Shown piece by piece: positions 37,593 to 44,203 of a stretch of DNA of 64,000 nt. The stretch lies in NCBI GenBank assembly GCA_963719645.1, contig CAVRCT010000004.1, positions 1 through 64,000 on the forward strand, read 5' to 3'. The DNA is from CAVRCT01 sp963719645. Lineage in GTDB: Bacteria; Pseudomonadota; Gammaproteobacteria; DSM-16500. The notes beneath the pieces were generated by a model. That model saw only the letters and a list, made by a program, of their open reading frames with translations, had not been told where the DNA came from and made no database searches. Position numbers and translations under genes: made by a program. Each line of letters opens with the position of its first letter. The first letter of the stretch is position 1.

Positions 37593-38609
37593 ATGGGTTC
37601 AGCACACCAAGCATATGAAGTAAAAGTCGAAAATACTACGGATTTTCCAGTAAATTCAGTGGCAGTCGGCAATTATCGAGTTGCATTTACCCACGATACA
37701 CTTTATATCTCAGGCAAAAAATCGAATGAAGTCCAAAAATTCCCATTAACTTTTCAGATAAAAGATAATGCAAAACCTGAATTCATAGGCCAGCCAATTC
37801 TCTGCGGTAGTCATCGAATCGCTGCAATGTGTGGCTATTATCAAAATAATAAACTCTGTTACGAAATAGTTATCTTTAATTGCACTACGAAAAAAATAAC
37901 TCAGATTCCATGCACACACCCTTTCGTCAGTAAAAAAAATGATGAGAAAGCGTCTATGTCAGCTATTTCTTCTTTCCATTTTTGTAAAAAAGACCATGAA
38001 GAATACTTAGCTTGGTTTGATCAATATGATTTAGATGATTTTAATTGCAAAGATGCTCACGATAATCTTTATGCACGAACCATTTATGTATTAAATATAA
38101 AAAATAACAAACTAGCCACTTATCCATTAACAAAATCAGATCCTCTATTTAATTCATTTTGTTTATTAGATGCAGAAAATATTGTGACTGCTCGCGCGTA
38201 TCAGAAAGACAACTTAAATTTAACTGGCAATGTCTACAAATGTAAATTAAACACGCTCGAATCAGGGAGAGAATTTTTTGAAGATGCGCCTACATTAACA
38301 GATCGCCAACCTCTCGGCACCATTCAGTCTTCAGATATTAGGATGCAACAAAGTAGAGAAGGCTCAGTGTTAATTTCTGCATATGCAAAGGGTGCCTTAG
38401 CTGCAACCTATATCGCTCGTGAAGAGCGCATTGGCACTGAGGTCACTTCTGAATTAAAAGATGCAGAGTATTACTATAAAGGCTTGAAACCCGACTCCCA
38501 GGTCACACCCTCTTCTTTTTTTATTTATCCTGAGAGAGTCGAACCTTTAATAACACGCAAACCGATTTATCAGTTTCAATTAGGTGCTCCATCGTCTAAA
38601 TGCGGGTAA
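37593..38609 (+). CDS. Hypothetical protein, possibly beta-propeller
   Basis: 338 residues, function not recognised. There is no signal peptide or membrane segment. The sequence is rich in short beta-strand patterns that recur about every 45-50 residues (VAVGNYRVAFTHDTLYISG, ILCGSHRIAAMCGYY, ISSFHFCKKDHEEYLAWFD, CLLDAENIVTARAYQ), which suggests a WD/kelch-like propeller; this is a guess from pattern. Nine or more Cys residues suggest a cytoplasmic location. AAGGG is 10 bp before the ATG. It converges on fur, and its stop lies 1 bp from the fur stop. Confidence 0.7.
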   Translation: MGSAHQAYEVKVENTTDFPVNSVAVGNYRVAFTHDTLYISGKKSNEVQKFPLTFQIKDNAKPEFIGQPILCGSHRIAAMCGYYQNNKLCYEIVIFNCTTKKITQIPCTHPFVSKKNDEKASMSAISSFHFCKKDHEEYLAWFDQYDLDDFNCKDAHDNLYARTIYVLNIKNNKLATYPLTKSDPLFNSFCLLDAENIVTARAYQKDNLNLTGNVYKCKLNTLESGREFFEDAPTLTDRQPLGTIQSSDIRMQQSREGSVLISAYAKGALAATYIAREERIGTEVTSELKDAEYYYKGLKPDSQVTPSSFFIYPERVEPLITRKPIYQFQLGAPSSKCG

Positions 38610-38610
38610 C

Positions 38611-39024
38611 TCATTTTTTCTGACATCGCCGACAGATGCCATAAATATTTAAACTATGGTCGGTAATCATAAAGCCTTTTTCCTCTGCGACTTCACTCTG
38701 GCGCTGCTCAATCACCGAATCCAGAAACTCCTCAACGCCGCCGCATTTGACACAAACCAGATGATCATGATGCGCACCATGATCTAATTCAAACACAGAT
38801 CGTCCTTCTTCAAAATGATGTCTAACCACTAATCCCGCTTCTTCAAATTGCGTTAATACACGATAAACGGTCGCTAAACCTATATCATCCCCTGACTCCA
38901 ATAAAATACGATAAATATCTTCTGCACTGAGATGGAGGGTTTTTTCTTTTTCTAGAATTTCCAGAATCTTAACGCGAGGCAAGGTGATCTTCAGACCTGC
39001 TTTTTTCAAATCGTTGTTATCCAA
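38611..39024 (-). CDS. fur: Ferric uptake regulator Fur
   Basis: A 137-residue iron-responsive repressor. The DNA-binding winged helix is GLKITLPRVKILEILEKEKT and YRILLESGDDIGLATVYRVL. The metal-binding core is HHFEEGRSVFELDHGAHHDH followed by the zinc-binding LVCVKCGGVEEF. A second CxxC lies at the C-terminus (YGICRRCQKK). It is transcribed divergently from bamE, as in many gammaproteobacteria, with about 110 bp between them. Autoregulation is common for Fur, but I could not identify a clear Fur box. Confidence 0.97.
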   Translation of the reverse strand: MDNNDLKKAGLKITLPRVKILEILEKEKTLHLSAEDIYRILLESGDDIGLATVYRVLTQFEEAGLVVRHHFEEGRSVFELDHGAHHDHLVCVKCGGVEEFLDSVIEQRQSEVAEEKGFMITDHSLNIYGICRRCQKK

Positions 39025-39132
39025 CTTTCAACTCCTTTGAACGTGATGAGTTAAGCATATTAACAGGTTACAAAAGGCGTGGAAATAAGTTATGATTTCG
39101 CCTCTTTCAATCACAATGAGATGGACAATACT

Positions 39133-39447
39133 ATGCGAATGCTACTGGCCGCGCTTACTTTATCGCTTCTTTTAACGGGTTGCATTACCCGAATGGATAT
39201 TGAGCAAGGGAATATTTTACCCGAAGACCTGGTTCATAAAATTCACCCTGGGATGAGCGAAGAACAAGTGAAAAACGTGCTAGGCAATCCTGTGTTAGTT
39301 AACACCTTTAATAATAATCGCTTAGATTATGTCTACACCTACCGCCCTGGTCATGCTGAAATGACGGAAAAATATATGACATTGACGTTTAGAAATCATC
39401 GATTAACAAAAATTGATGGGAATTTGTATTCGACGTTTATGAAATAA
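39133..39447 (+). CDS. bamE: Outer membrane assembly lipoprotein BamE (SmpA/OmlA)
   Basis: About 104 residues from ATG 39133, starting MRMLLAALTLSLLLTGC with lipid Cys17; in-frame ATGs at 39121 and 39079 would add residues before the signal. The mature part has ILPEDLVHKIHPGMSEEQVK and VLGNPVLVNTFNNNRLDYVY, then the family motif YRPGHAEMTEKYMTLTF. BamE is a small subunit of the BAM complex that inserts beta-barrel proteins such as the FadL-like protein in this window. The exact start is uncertain. Confidence 0.92.
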   Translation: MRMLLAALTLSLLLTGCITRMDIEQGNILPEDLVHKIHPGMSEEQVKNVLGNPVLVNTFNNNRLDYVYTYRPGHAEMTEKYMTLTFRNHRLTKIDGNLYSTFMK

Positions 39448-39454
39448 TAAGAAA

Positions 39455-39580
39455 TACCTGTCATTCTGGACGCCCAAGAAAAAGCTGTCATCCTGGGCGC
39501 TTTAGAAAGGTCTGTCATCCTGAGTGCTTAAGAAAGGGCTGTCATCCTGAGCGCTTTTCGCCCCGAAGGATCTCCCTATG
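39455..39580. repeat. R1 repeat cluster
   Basis: Three copies of the CTGTCATCCTGAGTGCTT unit (reverse orientation relative to 1-118), with spacers AAGAAAGGG or AGAAAGGT. The last copy is extended by TTCGCCCCGAAGGATCTCCC. It lies between bamE and rnfH. Confidence 0.75.
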
Positions 39581-39623
39581 AAGCAGTGAAATGCTTAAGA
39601 ATATTCCTCAAGAGGTATCTCCG

Positions 39624-39908
39624 TCACTTCCTTTTAGCCCGCGCCCGCCTAGCCTCCTTCGGATCAATCACCAATTTCCGATAAATCTCAATCCTATCCC
39701 CTTCCTGCACGCAATCCGCTAACTTTTTAATTTTCCCAAAAACACCCACTTTCTGCTGCGTCAAATCGATATCAGTAAATATCTCAAGCACCCCAGAACG
39801 ATCAATCGCCGTCTCTAACGTACTGTTCTCAGCAACCGTCACAACAAGAATTTTCTGCTGATCCTCCAACGCATAAGCCACTTCCACGGTAATTTCTTTA
39901 ATGCCCAT
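39624..39908 (-). CDS. rnfH: RnfH family ubiquitin-fold protein
   Basis: 94 residues from the ATG at 39908, beginning MGIKEITVEVAYALEDQQKI. It has a beta-grasp fold with the VGVFGKIKKLADCVQEGDRI and EIYRKLVIDPKEARRARAKR ending that typifies the RnfH family (formerly YfjF). Its function is unknown; it is nearly always encoded next to ratA. Its start overlaps the end of ratA by 11 bp, so translation is probably coupled. A start 33 bp upstream is possible. Confidence 0.93.
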   Translation of the reverse strand: MGIKEITVEVAYALEDQQKILVVTVAENSTLETAIDRSGVLEIFTDIDLTQQKVGVFGKIKKLADCVQEGDRIEIYRKLVIDPKEARRARAKRK

Positions 39909-40332
39909 AAACTTCCACAGCACGCGTACAAAACGCTTCAACTAATGAATTCGCAATATGATGAAAAATCGGCTGGAAAATTTTATCGACAATATGGCCC
40001 GTTAATTCAAATTCTAAGTTTAAATTGACTTTGCAACCTTGATCACCCAACTGCAAAAAACTCCAATGCCCCTCCAAGTGACGAAAAGGGCCTTGCACTA
40101 ATTTAATATCCATTCGGTCAAAAGGCTTTAAAACATTACGTGTTGTGAATGTTTTATGAATGCCAGACCAAACAATTTCAACTGACGCCTGGATTTCTTC
40201 ATTTGACCGTGAAATCACTTCACTGGAACGACACCAAGGCAAAAATCGCGGATAATCCTCGATATTATTCACTAATTCAAACATTTGACGGGCTGAAAAA
40301 GCCACTAGTGCACTGCGTTTAATAATAGTCAT
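39898..40332 (-). CDS. ratA: RatA family protein (START/COQ10-like)
   Basis: 144 residues. It starts MTIIKRSALVAFSARQMFEL and has VNNIEDYPRFLPWCRSSEVI, the diagnostic motif, then a SRPBCC/START hydrophobic pocket fold and ANSLVEAFCTRAVEVYG. RatA was described in E. coli as a toxin that blocks 70S formation; the family also resembles the ubiquinone-binding COQ10. Here it is paired with rnfH and faces smpB with a 45-bp gap, the conserved gammaproteobacterial arrangement. Annotation as a toxin should be treated with caution. Confidence 0.94.
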   Translation of the reverse strand: MTIIKRSALVAFSARQMFELVNNIEDYPRFLPWCRSSEVISRSNEEIQASVEIVWSGIHKTFTTRNVLKPFDRMDIKLVQGPFRHLEGHWSFLQLGDQGCKVNLNLEFELTGHIVDKIFQPIFHHIANSLVEAFCTRAVEVYGH

Positions 40333-40377
40333 CGTCTACTCTATTCTTTTTAAGATTCCGGTATTATACTCCAGCCC

Positions 40378-40848
40378 ATGAAGCAGAAACAAAACACAAA
40401 TGAAAATATTGCCGTTAATCGCAAAGCCCTGCATGAATATAGCATCGAAGAGCGCTTTGAAACCGGTATTGTTCTGGAAGGCTGGGAAGTCAAGAGTTTA
40501 CGCGCCGGCAAGACTCAGCTCGACCAAAGTTACGTGATTGTCAAACATGGCGAAGCTTGGCTATTTGGCTCCCAAATCACGCCATTACAAACTGCCTCAA
40601 CCCACATTAACCCCGACCCGCGACGCACTCGTAAACTATTAATGCATAAAGTGGAGTTAGATCGCTTAATTGGCAATGTTGAACGCAAAGGCTATACATT
40701 GATTCCCTTGTCGCTCTATTGGAAAGGCAAACACATCAAATTACAAATTGGTTTAGCCAAAGGGAAAAAGGATCACGATAAACGCGCGACTGAAAAAGAA
40801 CGTGATTGGCAACGCCAAAAGCAACGAATTCTAAAAGATCATACATAA
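40378..40848 (+). CDS. smpB: SsrA-binding protein SmpB
   Basis: A 156-residue partner of tmRNA in ribosome rescue. Motifs: VNRKALHEYSIEERFETGIV, LEGWEVKSLRAGKTQLDQSY, INPDPRRTRKLLMHKVELDR and the basic tail KKDHDKRATEKERDWQRQKQ that mimics mRNA in the ribosome channel. tmRNA itself is encoded about 0.9 kb downstream on the same strand, separated by a nucleoside phosphorylase gene. Confidence 0.97.
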   Translation: MKQKQNTNENIAVNRKALHEYSIEERFETGIVLEGWEVKSLRAGKTQLDQSYVIVKHGEAWLFGSQITPLQTASTHINPDPRRTRKLLMHKVELDRLIGNVERKGYTLIPLSLYWKGKHIKLQIGLAKGKKDHDKRATEKERDWQRQKQRILKDHT

Positions 40849-40901
40849 ATATAAGCCAAGCCTCACTCAACGACAAACATCTAACGAGCAAGGAGAAGAA
40901 A

Positions 40902-41744
40902 ATGAAACAGGGTATCAGTCATTTTACACCTGAACACATGGATGCAACGGCCGACGATTTAGCTGGAAATGACGGCATTGGTCGCTATGTTTTATTACCT
41001 GGCTCTGACGGTCGCGCAAAACACATTGCGCAACATTTTAAAAATAGTTCGGTTAAAAAACACGAACGGGGTCATCATTTATATCTCGGCACGCTCTCTG
41101 ATGGAAATAAAAAAATTGATGTCGCAACAATTTCAAGCGGCATGGGTTGTCCCAGTATGGAAATTATTTTGCATGAATTATATCACTTAGGTGCAAAACG
41201 ATTTTTGCGTGTTGGCACCGCTGGCACGTTGCAGCCTGATTGGATCAGGACGGGTAGCATTGTCAATGTGCAAGCCTCTGTTCGAGATGATGGCACATCA
41301 CAGCATTATGCACCGGTAGAAGTGCCTGCGATTGCATCGTTGGAATTTATTTCTTCTATTGTTTTAGCGGCTGGAAAATTAAATTTCGACAATGTTTTTA
41401 CGGGGACGGTACATTGCAAAAGTTCGCTCTATGCACGCGAAATGTCTGCAGGTCCTCGAACATCTGAGAATCAAGCTTATTTAAAATTATTGGCTGAATC
41501 AGGTGTTTTAGCCACCGAGATGGAAACAGCGACCTTATTTATTCAATCGCAGTTGTATAACCATCAATCCATGCAACAAACTCATTCGCACCAGAACCAT
41601 GTCTTAGCTGGTGCCATTTTAGCGATTGTTGGCCCACACGGTCGTTTTGAGACGTCACCTGCTGGCGATTTAGCCATTCAACATTCCATTGAGCTAGCCC
41701 TAGAAACAATAAAAATCCTTGCATCTCAAGAGCTTGTGAGTTAG
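40902..41744 (+). CDS. Nucleoside phosphorylase (uridine phosphorylase-like)
   Basis: 280 residues from ATG 40902, which has AAGGAGAAGAA upstream. PNP/UDP-family motifs: YVLLPGSDGRAKHIAQHF (about 27-44), ISSGMGCPSMEIILHELYHL (about 76-95), RFLRVGTAGTLQPDWIRTGS and LATEMETATLF (active-site Glu-Met-Glu). It would split nucleosides with phosphate for pyrimidine or purine salvage. Exact substrate specificity is not clear: the EMET motif fits both uridine phosphorylase and PNP. It sits between smpB and ssrA, an unusual guest in this pair. Confidence 0.87.
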   Translation: MKQGISHFTPEHMDATADDLAGNDGIGRYVLLPGSDGRAKHIAQHFKNSSVKKHERGHHLYLGTLSDGNKKIDVATISSGMGCPSMEIILHELYHLGAKRFLRVGTAGTLQPDWIRTGSIVNVQASVRDDGTSQHYAPVEVPAIASLEFISSIVLAAGKLNFDNVFTGTVHCKSSLYAREMSAGPRTSENQAYLKLLAESGVLATEMETATLFIQSQLYNHQSMQQTHSHQNHVLAGAILAIVGPHGRFETSPAGDLAIQHSIELALETIKILASQELVS

Positions 41745-41783
41745 CCTATCAGCCCTCGTTGAAAAATGTATTATACTTTTACT

Positions 41784-42163
41784 GGGGGCGACCTGGTTTC
41801 GACGTGGGTTGCGACACTAGAGGGGCATGTCGAGGATTGTAGCTCACCTCGTAAAACACGTTACAACAATATAGTCGCAGAATCATCTAACGACTCTTTC
41901 TACGCAGCAGCAGTAGCTGCCTAGTAGAACCTCTCACCGGTTGTGCTTATACGACCGGAGTTTGCTAAAACAAACTATGAGGGGCCATATCATATAAGAT
42001 CGCAGCAACGTTCGCCCAAGACCGCGCTGTTAAATCCAAACGGGATCGCTGCTTAATCACCCTGCCGATTGGGGGATGAGTGGTTAAATTAAAGAATCGG
42101 ATACACATGTAGTTCCCAACGGTTTAGAACTTGCGGACGCGGGTTCAATTCCCGCCGCCTCCA
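41784..42163 (+). ncRNA. ssrA: Transfer-messenger RNA (tmRNA)
   Basis: The 5' end GGGGGCGACCTGGTTTCGAC and 3' end GGGTTCAATTCCCGCCGCCT, then CCA, form the tRNA-like domain; GGGGGCG pairs with CGCCTCC. The 3' CCA is only partly encoded (discriminator A is followed by CTT). The reading frame for the tag is at 41877-41924 and encodes AESSNDSFYAAAVAA and stop TAG; the AVAA end fits ClpXP/SspB recognition. A TATACT -10 box lies at 41772-41777. Its 3' end is the apparent integration site for the islands downstream. Confidence 0.97.
42135..42163. other. Chromosomal attachment site in the 3' end of ssrA
   Basis: The T-arm and acceptor 3' strand of tmRNA reads GGACGCGGGTTCAATT (42135-42150) then CCCGCCGCC (42151-42159). 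The first 16 bp recur exactly at 47395, 56081 and 59136, and the second block recurs at 47514, 56200 and 59254. At 56209-56228 even the bases beyond the gene (CATCCCAAGACT) recur. tmRNA 3' ends are well-known sites for tyrosine-recombinase islands. No integrase gene is visible in the window. Confidence 0.75.
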
Positions 42164-42176
42164 CTTTTACAGCATC

Positions 42177-42200
42177 CCAAGACTTCCGAATAAGTCTTGG
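42177..42200. terminator. Hairpin after ssrA
   Basis: A perfect 9-bp stem CCAAGACTT / AAGTCTTGG with loop CCGAAT lies 14 bp after tmRNA. No long T run follows, so it may be a weak or Rho-assisted terminator or an RNA-processing structure. A decayed copy of this hairpin lies at 56219-56245, beyond the island remnant. Confidence 0.55.
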
Positions 42201-42227
42201 AGCCCTTGTCAGATGAGGGTTAGTCTT

Positions 42228-42325
42228 TGATTTACAAGATAACTTTCAAATAGTGATATCTATAGATGCCAATTCTATATTGATATCTATAGATATCATG
42301 TTATAATTGGTATCTATAGATATCA
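42228..42325. promoter_or_regulatory. Three phased operators and promoter of the hipT-like operon
   Basis: Three 18-bp sites start at 42254, 42281 and 42308, exactly 27 bp apart. The middle one, TGATATCTATAGATATCA, is a perfect palindrome; the third differs at its left end (TGG); the first has a decayed right half (GATGCCA). A weaker half-site lies at 42228. A TATAAT -10 box (42302-42307) lies between sites 2 and 3. The layout predicts cooperative autorepression by the HTH of the downstream antitoxin. The same three-site, 27-bp pattern occurs at 61739. Confidence 0.8.
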
Positions 42326-42342
42326 ATTCAATGAGAGCAATC

Positions 42343-43242
42343 ATGCAGTGTCTAAAATGCCTTACCAGTCTCGATCCGAAATTTGCTTGCTACGGACTTC
42401 ATCCCGAGTGTTTTAGTGAATGGTTTTCAGCGCCACATACCGCAGAATTTGCTAGCTTACAAAGAAGATCGAGCGCATCAGACCAAAGCGTCCATTTAGC
42501 ACCACAAAACACAAGCTTTTATCATGGCAAATTTAAAAAGTATTCCGCCGAACTCAACGGTCAATCCTACATCTTAAAAATGCGACAAAATGAAGCGCCT
42601 GAAATACCCGAGGTTGAATATCTATGCAATCAGATGGGAAAATCATTAAATATACCCGTCGCAGAGTTTTATTTTATTAACTTCAATGATGACCCAACAT
42701 TCGTTACCAAATCTTTTATTAACCCTAACGCACCGACTGATCTCCAACCTATCTATCGCTTCAGATCCGATGATCAACATAGCTGCGAAGGTATCATTCG
42801 AGTTCTAATTGATAAAACCCAGCGACCCTATGATATTAAGATATTTATTAGAACAGTTTTATTTGATGCACTCATTGGGAACCACGATCGCCACGGGAGA
42901 AATTTAGCATTCATTATAACAGCAAAAAATACGATACTTTCGCCTATTTACGACAATGTTTCATACTTAAGCCTCGAAAAAGGCAATATCCTAAAAGCAG
43001 ATTTTAACCCCACAGGAAAAATTAGCACCAGCAAAACCAACGAACCCAGCATGCGTGACTATGTAAAAGAATTAAAAAAATTAGGTTACCAAACAGATAT
43101 ACAAGAATTTTATCAAACAATTAAAATGTCTCACCTACTTCAATTAATTGACGACAGTTTTTGCAGTCCTCTTATGAAAGATGCGATAAAGAGACTCACC
43201 GAAAAGCGTTTTATGGAGCTTGAAAATGAATTATCTAACTAA
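42343..43242 (+). CDS. HipA-family kinase core, HipT-like toxin (copy 1)
   Basis: 299 residues from ATG 42343 (GAGAGC upstream; an earlier in-frame ATG overlaps operator 3). The N-terminus has a small Cys/His cluster (MQCLKC, then YGLHPECF), perhaps a zinc knuckle. The HipA-type kinase core follows: YILKMRQNEAPEIPEVEYLC (nucleotide-site Lys and Glu), the catalytic loop LIGNHDRHGRNLAF (about 183-196; Asp-Arg-His and Asn) and the metal motif LSPIYDNVSYL. It lacks the HipA N-subdomain-1, which is encoded by the next gene, as in HipBST systems. It probably phosphorylates a translation factor such as a tRNA synthetase; the target is unknown. It overlaps the next gene by 17 bp. Confidence 0.85.
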   Translation: MQCLKCLTSLDPKFACYGLHPECFSEWFSAPHTAEFASLQRRSSASDQSVHLAPQNTSFYHGKFKKYSAELNGQSYILKMRQNEAPEIPEVEYLCNQMGKSLNIPVAEFYFINFNDDPTFVTKSFINPNAPTDLQPIYRFRSDDQHSCEGIIRVLIDKTQRPYDIKIFIRTVLFDALIGNHDRHGRNLAFIITAKNTILSPIYDNVSYLSLEKGNILKADFNPTGKISTSKTNEPSMRDYVKELKKLGYQTDIQEFYQTIKMSHLLQLIDDSFCSPLMKDAIKRLTEKRFMELENELSN

Positions 43243-43891
43243 GCTAGATGAAAATCGTCTGCAAATTTTTCACGAGGGTAGAAAAAGAAGGATTTTTGTT
43301 GGTGAGCTAACTTATAACAAGAAAAAGAATATTTACGAATTAAATTATGATAAAAATTACGCTAACTCAAAAAATGCTATCCCGATTAGCTCTGATCTCA
43401 CTCTTTTCAAACTGAAACATCAATCTAAAAAAGGGAAGCTGTTTCCAGCATTTATTGATAGAATCCCAGAAAGAGCAAATCCAGCCTATAAAGATTATTG
43501 CATGTCACAGGGAATTTCACCCAATGAAAAAAATCCTATTCTACTACTCGGCTTCATAGGTAGACGGGGACCATCAAGTTTCATTTTCGAGCCTGTTTAT
43601 CAGGCAGAATTTAGCCCCGCAGATATTGCGTCCTTACGCAAAAAACTAGGTGTTACTCAATATGATTTCGCCATGGCTTTTGATATTAATAAAATAACCT
43701 TACAAAGAATCGAATCAGGAACGAGCCAGGATGAAAACACGTTAAAGCGTATCCAAATTTTATTTTCTTTCCCAGAGGTTGCCCTTTGGCAGCTAAAACA
43801 AACGGGAGGATGGGTTCATAAAGATGTACTTAATAAATTAATTAATTATTTTTCGTATCCTGCGACTCGCCATGCGACCAAATTAATTTAG
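43226..43891 (+). CDS. HipS-like domain fused to a HipB-like HTH (antitoxin/autoregulator)
   Basis: 221 residues from ATG 43226 (GGAG 9 bp upstream). Residues about 1-125 resemble the HipA N-terminal subdomain / HipS: RRIFVGELTYNKKKNIYELN, LFPAFIDRIPERANPAYKDY and GFIGRRGPSSFIFEP. Residues about 135-195 are an XRE/Cro-type HTH: DIASLRKKLGVTQYDFAMAF and DINKITLQRIESGTSQDENT. The two antitoxin functions that are separate in HipBST (HipS blocks the kinase, HipB binds DNA) would thus be one protein, encoded after the toxin rather than before it. The HTH is the obvious candidate to bind the operators upstream. Function is inferred from domain similarity. Confidence 0.8.
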   Translation: MNYLTKLDENRLQIFHEGRKRRIFVGELTYNKKKNIYELNYDKNYANSKNAIPISSDLTLFKLKHQSKKGKLFPAFIDRIPERANPAYKDYCMSQGISPNEKNPILLLGFIGRRGPSSFIFEPVYQAEFSPADIASLRKKLGVTQYDFAMAFDINKITLQRIESGTSQDENTLKRIQILFSFPEVALWQLKQTGGWVHKDVLNKLINYFSYPATRHATKLI

Positions 43892-44203
43892 CACTTTCTT
43901 TTCTGAAGAAAGAGGGTCAGAAAAAAGAGGAGCAGGCTTGATTTGTTGACTTATTGACATAACTAGTTAAATAAGTCTAAAAGTCAGGACCGGCCCTCGA
44001 CATTGAAATTTAAAATACATACGACATAAATAATGGCCATTTAGAGGGTAAATGTCTTATTTTTGATCGGCAAAAAGTGGCCAATCCTGTATTGATTAGA
44101 GCAATCAAAATAAACCTAAAGAATACCTGTATCACCATAAACCAGAAATCGATATGATAGCGAAATTTTATTACCACTTATATCCAATACGAGAAACTAA
44201 GCA
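43892..44203. other. Intergenic region without a recognised gene
   Basis: 312 bp between the HipA-family operon and the AAA ATPase gene. It contains a small hairpin just after the operon (CTTTCTTTTCTGAAGAAAG, about 43894-43912), which may act as a terminator, and a GTTGACTTATTGACAT stretch near 43942. No coding frame with a good start was found. The ATPase promoter must lie here. Confidence 0.5.

Noticed and set aside
42307..42342. Longer N-terminus for the first HipT-like kinase
   Set aside because: It would begin within operator 3, and the paralogue at 61853 starts at the position equal to ATG 42343.
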